From contig WHVY01000002.1 in assembly GCA_022266195.1 (NCBI GenBank), positions 8,633,001 to 8,697,000 of the forward strand: a stretch of DNA of 64,000 nt, given 5' to 3'. Within the stretch, counting starts at the first letter, position 1. Each line of letters begins with the position of its first letter. Shown here in pieces: positions 50,255 through 60,662 of the stretch. A program made the position numbers and the translations under genes. The notes beneath the pieces are model-generated. The model was not told the DNA's origin, did no database searches, and saw only the letters and a program-made list of their open reading frames with translations. The DNA comes from Tetranychus cinnabarinus (taxonomy: Eukaryota; Arthropoda; Arachnida; Trombidiformes; Tetranychidae).

Positions 50255-50392
50255 TCATATGAAAGTCGGTTTTACCAAACGAGAATGATTTTTACAATAT
50301 TTATTCAGTCAATTGAGATTTGCACGAACATTATATTTTAGAGTTTTCAGTTTTGAGGGTTTTTCATTATGAATTAGAGCGTGTGCTGTTCG

Positions 50393-50560
50393 ATATGAGT
50401 ATTTCTCATGTGTCGCGATATTTGATATCTTGAACTTGAACCATTATTTCTGTTTTCATATCGATACCATATCGTAACTCATATTCATATTTTCTGGTGA
50501 AAAATATCGATATATATCGGTTGATTCGATATATTAGTAAATCACTAATTTGAGCAATTT
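50393..50560 (-). repeat. Dispersed AT-rich repeat, copy 2
   Basis: Reverse-complement relative of 1852-2230. It includes GGAACTTGAACCATTATTT-like and CATATTTTCTGGTGAAAAATA blocks and ends near TAGTAAATCACTA. The middle of copy 1 is missing. Confidence 0.55.
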
Positions 50561-50603
50561 AAAAGTAGATTTAATCAAGTTATGATTGGAGGTCTTCAGC
50601 TAT

Positions 50604-50949
50604 TACCTTGACAAACAAAAACAATATTAATATCATGATTTTCAGCTGATTGCCAATAGATTTTTATCCGAAACACATTTATCATTCTTGTTGTTTCTTT
50701 TCAAAAGTCAAATCTTTTTAACTTTCATTTGTTTTCTTTTCTAACCATTTTCATTATTGAACCATTGCCAACTGACTGACCACTTTGGACTTGCACGGCT
50801 TCAACCATCACTTTTTTACCCTCTTTTGCATCCTTTCCTTCTCTCTTCTTCTTCTTCTTTCATCTTCTTTCATCTTTTCATCTTTTCTTGCTTCCAAAAT
50901 TTTCTATTCACGAGCTTTCCATTGGTCAATTGATTGTTGATTATCATTA

Positions 50950-50982
<33 letters not shown>

Positions 50983-51141
50983 TTTTTATGAATAAATATG
51001 TTACCTCGAGGTTTTCCTTTTATTTGCATTTCTATCCTCATTGACTGATAAATAAGCATCAATAGTCATTGAATACGGGCGTCTGGTCATTTGCTGGTCA
51101 ATTCTTGGTCTATTTACTACCAATTATATGGACATATTAAG
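50604..51141 (+). repeat. 530-bp inverted repeat, arm 1 (ftz-b intron)
   Basis: Matched in reverse complement by 60134-60662. The blocks GGTCAATTGATTGTTGATTA, TTACCTCGAGGTTTTCCTTT and GAATACGGGCGTCTGGTCAT are identical in both. The main difference is a longer (ATT)n at 50947-50980 here. It lies wholly inside the ftz-b intron. Confidence 0.9.
50947..50980 (+). repeat. (ATT)n microsatellite
   Basis: About eleven uninterrupted ATT units. The matching arm at 60297-60310 has far fewer, so the tract expanded or contracted after the arms separated. Confidence 0.85.
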
Positions 51142-51252
51142 AGATAAGAAAAATGTGCCATTTCGAGTTTCAAGCTGCTTCAAGTTTACTCATGAAAGTT
51201 TTTCGTTTAGAAAATTTTCCATGTAAAATAAAAGTTCGTCCAACTCTTATAT

Positions 51253-51727
51253 TACAATAATTTTCGTTTGAATAGAATCAACTTCCATATGAACCAAACC
51301 AGAATTGAAAAGAGTAAAATTGAAAGACTGTAAAGACTTAGAAAAAAACCGCGTTCGAATGACCAAAACTCACGAGTTAAGAGTATTTTTATTCAGTGCT
51401 TATATTATTTCGTTAATCGTTAGTTACATGTGTTCTGGAGTATCTTGGAATATAAGTCAACGTTTTGATAAAAGTTGGTTCCCTATTGTGATTTACAATC
51501 TTCAGTGGAGGTTCATTGGAAAAATTATTGATAATCCTCTTCACATACTCTGAATAGAACAACTCTTTAACTCGAAAGTTTTTGTCTTATCAAAGTGAGT
51601 TTTGGTCATTTGAATGTTATTTTGTTATGAAAACTCTGAGTCTTTACAGTCAGTTAGTTTTACTTTTTTCAATGTTGCTTTTGTTCATATGAAAGTTGAT
51701 TCTATTCAAACGAGAATTTTTTATCGA
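51253..51727. mobile_element. Foldback element B in the ftz-b intron
   Basis: The ends (51253-51386 and 51559-51727) are inverted repeats sharing CGTTTGAATAGAATCAACTT and GACTGTAAAGACT. They match the ends of element A. The inner module at 51489-51557 also matches A (49731-49795) in inverse orientation. The short shared translation NLQW(R/K)FIGKI(I/L)DNPLHIL is a product of the shared DNA and does not amount to a protein domain. Confidence 0.7.
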
Positions 51728-52159
51728 TATTTATTCAGTCAATTGAGGTTTTATGATCAATTTGCAAAAACATCTAAACTAGATTTTTAAAGTTTATAAA
51801 TAATGTTATTTTTCTAGTTTACTAAATGAATTATCTGTTTTTGATTCTTTCATTACTACATGATTAGTCAAATCACATTGATACGTGAGCATCATTTTTC
51901 ATGCTATTTTGTTTCTTGTTAGTTTCTTTTACTCAGCACCCGGTATTTACACTTTTGCTTTTCAATCTATCAGCAATTATCTCGTCATTAATTTTCGTTC
52001 TGAAAGATAAGTCTTCATTTTCGAGACTTATTTTTGTCTGTAATACAACATTTTCTGTTTTTTTACCTTTTTTCATTCATTTATTTTCTTTTTCGATTTG
52101 ATGATTCTAACTTGATGTGAAACTAAATGTCGAGATAAGAGTTAATGATGGTTGTTTAC

Positions 52160-53135
52160 CTTGATTATCATGAGCTTTTTTCATCCATGGATAAATAACA
52201 GGTTGACCAGCACCTGAAGCACCTGAATTACTTCCACTGTTTCCTGAGATTGCACAGTCCGGTGGAGATGGAGAATCACTGATAATTGATTTAACTTCTG
52301 ATTTAATATCTAACTGTTGTGTTTGATGGTGATGATTGGATCCTGTTTGATGTCGAAGGGATGATGAAGATGATTGTTGCTGTTGATGGTGATTAGATGA
52401 AGGTGAAGGCGATGAAACATTGGGATGATGATGGTGTGATAAGAGACCAGATGAAGTAGCTAAAAGGTGATGAGGATGAGTTAAAATCTCTGGTGATGGT
52501 TCAAGGGAAGAATCGGTTGAACCAAGTGAAACATGTTGACCAATGGAGCCCATTGGACCCGAACCGGGAACACTTTGGGCTCCATAATATTGTTGATGAG
52601 GATGATGAGGATGAGAGAGTGGATGGTGAGGTGAATGGTGAGCATGATGATTAGTCAATTGTGAGTGATGATTGTGATGAGGATGGTGAGTGTGGTGAGG
52701 ATGATGGGGATGATGAGGTGATCCATAGTGTGATCGAGGATCGTTGACATGGGTAGGATAACCGGGAATGGGTGAACTTTGATGATGATGGGAATGATGG
52801 TTAAATCCAAAAGAGTTGCCAACACAAGACGAAGTCACTGGTGAAAGGTGTCCAGAGTTGACAGTTGAATTGTCATTACCAGGATTCCCGTTTGAACCTC
52901 CATTGTTACCACCATTTACAGTTCCATTTGAGTTGCCACCAAGCACACTGTTGACCGATGAATTGACAACTACACTAGACCCACCACCACCACCGCCACC
53001 ACTGACACCACCAAGTCCCGATGCACTTGCAGTAACATCATAATAACTTGACAGGGAATAGCCACTGGCAGCATCCGCCGCGGCTGCAGCAGCCATATAT
53101 GCCGCTGGGTTCATCAAAAACGAACTCATGGCCAT
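52160..53135 (-). CDS. ftz: fushi tarazu copy b, exon 1
   Basis: The exon encodes 325 residues plus one split-codon base. It starts MAMSSFLMNPAAYMAAAAAA (first ATG, shared with copy a). It continues with SSYYDVT, a Gly run, a Val/Asn/Gly-rich insertion absent from copy a, long His-rich tracts, QSVPGSGPMGS, and SLEPSP ... NVSSPSPS, which is nearly identical to copy a. The hexapeptide is VIYPWMKKAHDNQ with YPWM at 315-318. No LXXLL motif is found. The exon ends CAA-G before GTAAAC. Joined to 48608-48816 it gives 394 residues without a break. The protein is a predicted transcription factor with Exd-type cofactor binding. Polypeptide length differs from copy a mainly through low-complexity insertions. 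Confidence 0.93.
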
Positions 53136-53175
53136 TAATTTTAAGCTTCAATTGGATGGCAAAAGAAATAATTTC
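53136..53175 (-). promoter_or_regulatory. ftz: Conserved 5' leader of ftz-b
   Basis: Matches 46656-46695 ahead of ftz-a almost base for base up to AAATAATTT, then diverges into (CT)n and (CA)n tracts. It is presumably 5' untranslated sequence shared by duplication. Confidence 0.6.
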
Positions 53176-56100
53176 TTGAAAAACTCTCTCTCTCACACAC
53201 ACACAACACACTCTCACTCACTGACTCACTCGATATTATTATTTCTACTTTTCTCTCTTCCTCTTCTCTTTCTATCTCTGTTTCTCTCTCACTCTCATTC
53301 CTACCAACAAACTTACCTTGTATCTGACTGACTCACTCAATTTTCATTTTCCTCCACAATCACTCAACAAGCAACCATGCCCCACCCTCCTATCCCCTAT
53401 TACCATAAACACGTGATAAGCCGTGAGCCAACCGTGAGTGGATCAAGTTTGGCCTCAGTTTGGGCCGTCAATAAACACAATGAACACACAACAAACAAAC
53501 AAACAACAGTAGTAAGCATAACATGAAAATGTATCAATGCACATCGAAAGGTAAGAACAGCAAGCAAAAAAATATCGAGACGATAAGAGAGAGAGAGAGA
53601 GAGAGAGACAGAAAACGGAATGATAAGAAAGAGTAGAAAGAGGAATGACAGTGATGAATTACAGAGCAGACTGTTTAGGGATACACCTTTCTTCGTCTTA
53701 TTTTTGAAACAGAATATCAGCTCACTCATCTTGTGCTCACTGCTCACTTTTTGTTTCTCTTTCCTTGTTCTTCTTCTTCTTCAACTTTTTTTTTCTCCAA
53801 AAGTTTCAATTCTCTTTCTTTTCATTCTTTTAACATTTATACCTGCCTCCTTACCTTTCTCTCTCTCTCTCTCTCTTATTCCCACTCACCTCTCTCATCT
53901 CCCTGATACTCCCCCTTTTCTCTTCTTTATATCTATTTATTTCTCTTTCATCATCTTCGACAAACAACTCACTCACTTAAATTATCCTTATTCTTTACAT
54001 TTTTCTTCTTCTTTTTCTTGCAAGAATAATATTCCAACTTACCTTTGCTTCTGCTCACTTTCCATCATTTCTCATCAACTCTCTATCAACCATCACCCAC
54101 CCCCATCATCATCACCTTACCTCTTCCTTTGACTCACCATAAATCTACTCAACTCCCACTTTCCCACCCCACTCGCAGCCTTAATATCAAAAACTCATAT
54201 CGTTCTTTGTCAACTTTTACCTTTTACTTTACTCTTTGCTCAATATTTTTGTTTTGCCAGAAGAAGAAGAAGAAGAAGAAAGAAAGGAATAAGAAGAGAA
54301 AAAATCAATGTTGATTTTTTGTCTTTTATTTTAGTCTCATTTCTCTCCCTCTGTTTTGATATCCGCTTATTTCAAAAGGTAAGGAATATGAAGAGAGAGA
54401 GAGAGAAAAAATGTGCAAAAAACTCCCAAAGCAAAACATAAAGTATCTGGACCATGATTGGGATGAAAAACGCAAAAGGTTTACAGGTAAATAGAGAGAA
54501 AAGTAGAGAGAAAATATCAACAAAAATTTACATGAATTTGGTTTTGAATAATATTTTTCTCTTTACTTTTCTTCTTCTTACCTTTTCTTTTCCATTTTTT
54601 TTCTTCTTCTTCTCTTCCCTATAATCTAATAATAATGTGCATTGACAGTTTATTGAATTATGTCTACTTTACTGTCTCCTCCCATCAACTTTATTTGCAA
54701 CAAGCTTTGCATTTATGCATGAAACGGCACAAAAAATAACTTTTTTTGCTCTTTTGATGGTTTTACCTAATTTCACCTTTTCGTTTCTCTCTGAGTTTAG
54801 GTCAAACTTTACACTCTCTCTCTCTCTCTCTCTCTGTCTTCTGTTGGATGAAAAATCATAATGATGATAACATTAACTAGAAATGCATTCAAACAAGACT
54901 TCTTTTCTTTGCTAATCACGCACTGTTATTCAATTTATCGATTGTTAACAATGATGATGAACACCTTTTGTTTCAATTGGAAGAATAATCAAGGATCAAG
55001 ATTTGAATCTATCTTGTTGTTCAATCGATTGTTTTTCTTCTTCTTCTTCTTCTCATTTCCTCATCTTGTTCATTATCATTGGACATCATCAACTGTTGAC
55101 CAGGTTATTTATTGGTTTTAAAGTGAAAGGTAAGAAGAAGAAGGAAAATGGTTATTAACAGATTAAACAATAAACACATTGAATGTTGGACGATCGGTTA
55201 ATGTGCACCAATAAAACATTGAACCACAGATTGTGGCTTTTCAAATAACGTTGTTTCATTGTCCATTGTAAACGGTCAAAAGAAGTGGCAATCAGTTGAG
55301 TTATAAAAGCCCTAAAAAGAGGGAAACAAGAAGCAAAAAAAGTAAATGCTCGAAACTGTCCAAGCAATGGCAAATCAACATTCTCCTTCTTTTGGCTCAC
55401 CTTTTCTCACTCATTTCCACCCTTGAGTCACAATTTACTTTTATATATATTGTACTTGTAAACCGTGTTGACCATCAAACCAGAAGAAGAAGAAAAAATG
55501 AAAACTGACCAAAAAGAGGAAAAGGACGAGAAAAGTTTGATTCATTTAAACCTTCATTTGAATGAATCGCCGATCGGATTAGAGTGGTCAGTTTCAGCCT
55601 ATTAAAAGTGGGAAGAGAGAGAGGAAAAGGGAGGATAAATCGGTGAAAATCTGTGACAAGAGAAAGAGGAAAAGAAAGGAAAAGCAAGATGAATAATATT
55701 AAATGAAGAGAGAAAAATGATGATCAAATAGATGATTAATGATTGCGAGTAAACAGTGAAAAGTATAGAGAATGATATTGATGTGTAAAGAGTGAAAGTG
55801 TTGATTTATATCGATTTCATTTCTTTTCCCTTTTTTTGGTAAACAGCATAACCAAAAGGTTTCATTTTCGGGTTAAGAGTCGAGATGCAGAGGGTTTGTT
55901 GAGGCACAAAAAGTCCTTTTGTCCAATCAATTTTCTTGTCGACTTTTGCATAAAATCACATTCAAACTCGACTCGAAATTTTTGCCTTTCAACATCACAA
56001 GAAACAAATAGCGCTCAAGACATCATTCTTCTGAATTGAGCGCTATATAGAGGTCATTTAAGGTCATTTAAAAAGATCACATTAAAAATTCGTTCAACTA

Positions 56101-59100
56101 TTAATGAAACGAAAAGACGTTCGTTGAACGTTACTGCTCGCCTGATCAGTTCTGTTCAGAAAGAAGTTTCGACTCTTAATCTAAACCAACGCGATCGAAG
56201 CAGAGGACTCGATTTGAAATCAAGGCGCTTTCGATGTACAGTTAAAAGTTCATTTCCATTGAAACTGTCAAAGTTTCATTGAAAATTTGTGTCCATATTA
56301 GTAGCAAAGGACTAGCATTGAAATTGTCCATTGAAAACTGGTGATCAAATGGATTGCGTTTTCAAGCTCAACTCTTGACTCGAAAGTCAAACTTTTTGGT
56401 TGAGCTTCTTTTTCTTTGTATTTATTATATAATGATGATGAAAGGTAAGCAAAAGGTAAGAGATTGCACTTATTCACCATTCAATGTTGTGTCAATGTTG
56501 CGGTGTTCAAGGTAAGTGTTGCGAGACCAAAGTAATCTTGTTGTCAATGAATTGGGACAAACATTGTAAAAAAAGCTTTTAATGAGGCTAAAATGAGTTA
56601 GTGAGCAAGAGATGATGATGATGATGATAGGATAAGAAAGGAAATATAAGGGAAAAGAAGGAGAAAGAGGAGGATTGTCACCATCATTAGATGATGATAA
56701 TCAAGACTAAAAGTAAGAAAACTTCATTAACAGAAGAAGCAAAGTAAATATTATCTCATCCATATCATTCTTGAGAAGAGATGAAGAGTATGATGATGAT
56801 GATGATGATTTCAAACTTTCACTCTCTTCACAACTTTTCTCCATGTGATGATGACTCTAATTTAATCTCACAGAAAAAGTTGCACAAGGAGAGAAGAAAA
56901 TGCAAAAGAAAAATATTCTCGGACCAAACTATTTTCACTCAATACTTACCTTTACAAGATTCAGTTTTTCCTCTCTTTTCCAACACATAATCATTTTTAA
57001 AAGACCAAACCAATTGCCTTCATGATGAAGTTGAAAATTAAAAAATCTTTTTCTCTCACTTTTCTTTCATTTGAACCCTCAAAAACTTTTACATTAAACA
57101 ATGTCCTTCATCATCATTACAACGATCATTAATCAATAACAATAACCTTTGATGAAGATAGAAAAAAAGAAACTTTTTTTTGTTCATTTTCTTCTTCTTT
57201 CAATCATCAAATTGAGTTGAAAATTCAAACAATATTTGTCGCTTTATCGTCATTTTTTCTCTCCCATTTTCATCATTGTTTCATCATTATTGGCTTTTTT
57301 TGCCAGCTTCACACTTGATACTGTTTTAAATGACTTATTGATGATGATAATGAACAAGATGAGGAAAGCTAATCAGCTAAAGAGTTGAACATAAAAACAA
57401 TTTGATTTTTTGTTTCATTTCTTTGCATCGGGCTAAATGTGCCTTTTAAATTGTTTGATCGTTGACGGCGTCATTAAAGGTTGCTTTTCATTTGGTTGAT
57501 ACACACAATCACACATTAGCAGCTCAATTCCTCTTGTGTGTTTGGTGCCTTTTTTTGTGCTCATTTGCACTGTTACATTCAATTGATGACATTATTCTCA
57601 GTCTTTTCTCTTCTTTCATTAATTCTCACCTTTTCTCACAAGATGATTACTGTTTAAGGTGTTCATTGAAAGGTAACGCTACATTCTTCAACATTAACTC
57701 ATCATTTCTCTCTTTCTCTTTCATTTATCAAGTCTTTTTGATTCTGAGAGGAGAAAAAAAATGTTGAGCAGAAAAAAAAGCTTCTTCATCAAATCTAATA
57801 AAGTTAACGAGCAAAAGCTGCAAGCAACGTTGCTTGTGATAACGACATGAAAACTTTTTTTTTATCGCTTCTCTTTGATTATCACCATCATCAGCAACAT
57901 GTTCATCTTGTCACCAAGAGATGAGATGAAAAGCGAATTAACTCGTTCGCACAAATCTTGGGTTAACGTTCTGTAAGTCAATCTCTACTTCGAACCTCAA
58001 GTCATTAAGACTTTGTTTTTTTTCTTCTTTTTTTAATTTCTTTAGAAAGAAAGTTTTCCCCATTTTCCAGTGAACAAGAGTAAAGAGAAAAAGTCGCAAA
58101 AAAAGTTGAATAAAAAATGGTGGTGATGATGATTACAGTGGTTAGTTGAGCTGATTTCAGTTGAAAGTCAACAGTGGTAATTGAGTTGAAAAATAGAGAA
58201 AATCAAAAAGAGAGAAAAAAAAGTGAATAATTTTCAAAGTCATTGTTGAAGAGGAAAACAACGAAATGATAATGAAGAGGAAAAGGACAAGTTTGTTGCT
58301 TATTCACTTCTTGGGCTGTCAATTTTTACAATGACTAAGTGATTGCAGGACGAAGATGGCGAGATGACGAAGAGAACGATGAGAGAACGAGAGGAAAGAG
58401 AAGAAAAAGTCATTTATTTCTTTCTTTTCTTTCTTTCAACACCATACTCTTGTTGCTTTACATAATTACAGTTACCTAGTTTGGGTTGTTGATGATTATC
58501 ATGATGATAATGTTTCTCTAGTTGCTCCAGTCATCAGGACAAGCAAATAATTTATCAATCATTTCCTGAATAAATATTAAACCTCATCATTATCCTCATC
58601 AGTTTTGACGGACTTGCTTTGTGCTGTTGCCCTCTCTTGAGTCTCTTGGTGACTTAATCAAGACATTGATCAAGACAAATTGAACATTTGCAAAGCGCGT
58701 TAAGAGTTAAGTAAAAGCTTGCATTTGTGTAAAAAGGAAAGGAAAGGAAAGACGAAAACACAGCGACATTGAATCAAATTTATCTCAATTTTGAGGTTTG
58801 ATTTTGTTTAAATTGAAATTGTTGAGCTTCAATTCAAATTTCCTTCATTTACTGGTTCATTCCAAGTCTATAGGCTTTGTAAAGTGAAAGGAAGCAAAAG
58901 ACAATGGAAAAGAAAAATTGGTAAAAAAAACGAAAAAAAAAGTAAGAGATTATTAGACGTCAACACATCGTCTGTGAATATATTCAAAGGTCAATAGGTT
59001 TACCTGTGCTTTTGAGGCACACACTGAGTTGATTGGAACAAACCAAATGGTCAAAGTTTACCAAATGAGGTAAAAGGAAAACAAGTTTTCTGAGTTTCTT

Positions 59101-60133
59101 CTTGTTCGTCTTTTTTGCTGATGACCAAAAGAAAATGAGATTTCACTTCTTCTTGAAAGTTATTGAACAGCAAAAATATAAACATCAAAGGTGAATGGTC
59201 AGTTTTTTCAATTCTTTTTTCTTCTTTCCTTTACTCTCTTGCTACTCTTTAAGTAAGTGCGAGCGTGATATCCCGTTGATAATGAATAAAGGTAAAAAAG
59301 AAGGTAAGATGAGTTGAGAAATTATTCGCGCACAATCGATTAGTTTAGCTTCAATTGACTATAGACACATGATGGACATTTACGATAAAGATATGAACTA
59401 ATTTGTTTTCTTCCTTTTGCTCTTTGCTTTTACCTTTGGATGCAATATTGTTACATTTTTTGCTGTCAAAATTTGTCATGAAATGCAATAAGAAAGTGCA
59501 ATAAATATCATTTTCATATTGTAATAAGTTTACTTGAATATTGAATGAAAATGATTGATAAAACAAGTTTTTTTTGTCAATTATTTTGATATCGAGAGTA
59601 AATTTTTGGAGCTTTTTCAGTTTTCAAGTTTCGGATCTTTTGAAAGGAAAAAGGCGAGTTAAGATTTATGGGCATTTTTTGTTTAAAAATTGAAGCATCT
59701 TTCAAAAGTGACTTTGCTTCGGTTTTAGTTTCGCTCCAAAATTTCATTATCAACCTTTTTTCATTTGTAAACTTTGATTTATTTCAAATTTACAGATTGA
59801 ATTTCAATTTTTAATCTTGTATTTTGCCTTGAAATAATTGAGTCTAAAATTTTAAATCATTTTGAGACTGGATAATCAATTGAAATGAATCGATAGAAGA
59901 ATTTTTTTGATTAATTTTAATATTCAGTTTTTGCCTTTTATGTTGAAATTTAATTTAATTTATCGGATTGAATTTAAGTTTTGCTTTTTGATGAAAGATG
60001 AAGACGATGACAGTAAATATGTTATTTCAAATTCAAATGATTCTTCAATCTTTGGTTCCATTTTCATCGAAAATTTCCAAACGAAAAACTTTCATGAGTA
60101 AACTTAAAGCAGCTTGAAACTCGAAATGGTCTG
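53176..60133. other. ftz-b upstream region, intergenic
   Basis: No gene is supported. The first kilobase should include the ftz-b promoter; CACGTGATAAG is at 53410-53420. The rest is dominated by TTC/CTT, (CT)n, CATCAT and purine tracts. Open frames such as 53620-54132 and 57462-57767 are Ser/Leu/Phe/Ile-rich with no domain. No Antp homeobox or YPWM exon is visible. Confidence 0.5.
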
Positions 60134-60662
60134 CTTAATATGTCCATATAATTGGTAGTAAATAGACCAAGAATTGACCAGCAAATGACCAGACGCCCGT
60201 ATTCAATGACTATTGATGCTTATTTATCAGTCAATGAGGATAGAAATGCAAATAAAAGGAAAACCTCGAGGTAACATATTTATTCATAAAAATGAAATAA
60301 TAATAATATAATGATAATCAACAATCAATTGACCAATGGAAAGCTCGTGAATAGAAAATTTTGGAAGCAAGAAAAGATGAAAAGATGAAAGAAGATGAAA
60401 GAAGAAGAAGAAGAGAGAAGAGAGAAGGAAAGGATGCAAAAGAGGGTAAAAAAGTGATGGTTGGAGCCGTGCAAGTCCAAAGTGGTCAGTCAGTTGGCAA
60501 TGGTTCAATAATGAAAATGGTTAGAAAAGAAAACAAATGAAAGTTAAAAAGATTTGACTTTTGAAAAGAAACAACAAGAATGATAAATGTGTTTCGGATA
60601 AAAATCTATTGGCAATCAGCTGAAAATCATGATATTAACATTGTTGTTGTGTGCCAAGGTAA
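60134..60662 (-). repeat. 530-bp inverted repeat, arm 2 (ftz-b upstream)
   Basis: Reverse complement of 50604-51141, with similarity starting at CTTAATATGTCC and fading past CCAAGG near 60660. The two arms flank the whole of ftz-b exon 1 and about 7 kb of upstream DNA. The frame at 60284-60508 (minus) is simple-repeat translation. Confidence 0.9.

Larger units (their letters stand above)
48817..52159 (-). other. ftz: ftz-b intron (3.3 kb), repeat-filled
   Basis: The donor GTAAAC follows CAA-G and the phase matches exon 2. Almost the entire middle is repeats: two related foldback elements (49601-50254 and 51253-51727), a perfect 77-bp hairpin (49809-50025), an AT-rich dispersed repeat (50393-50560) and one arm of a 530-bp inverted repeat (50604-51141). 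The extra length compared with the 575-bp ftz-a intron is explained by these insertions. Confidence 0.85.

Noticed and set aside
51305..51553. Shared peptide NLQWRFIGKIIDNPLHIL in two repeats as a conserved protein
   Set aside because: The two frames are in DNA copies of the same repeat, so the shared peptide follows from shared DNA and is not independent evidence.
44989..53135. Calling the two tandem genes Antennapedia (two Antp copies)
   Set aside because: The homeodomains begin SKRTRQ and have Gln at position 56, unlike Antp (RKRGRQ start, Trp56). The position next to Scr and the Ftz-like start favour ftz.
52107..53135. The ftz exon 1 N-terminus (MSSFLMNP) and YPWMKK as signs of Deformed
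   Set aside because: MSSFLM and YPWMKK are Dfd-like, but the spliced homeodomain lacks Dfd features and matches Ftz; splice phases join these exons to the adjacent ftz homeoboxes.
53620..54132. 170-codon plus-strand open frame
   Set aside because: Ser/Leu/Phe-rich output of CTT and CT tracts with no recognisable domain.
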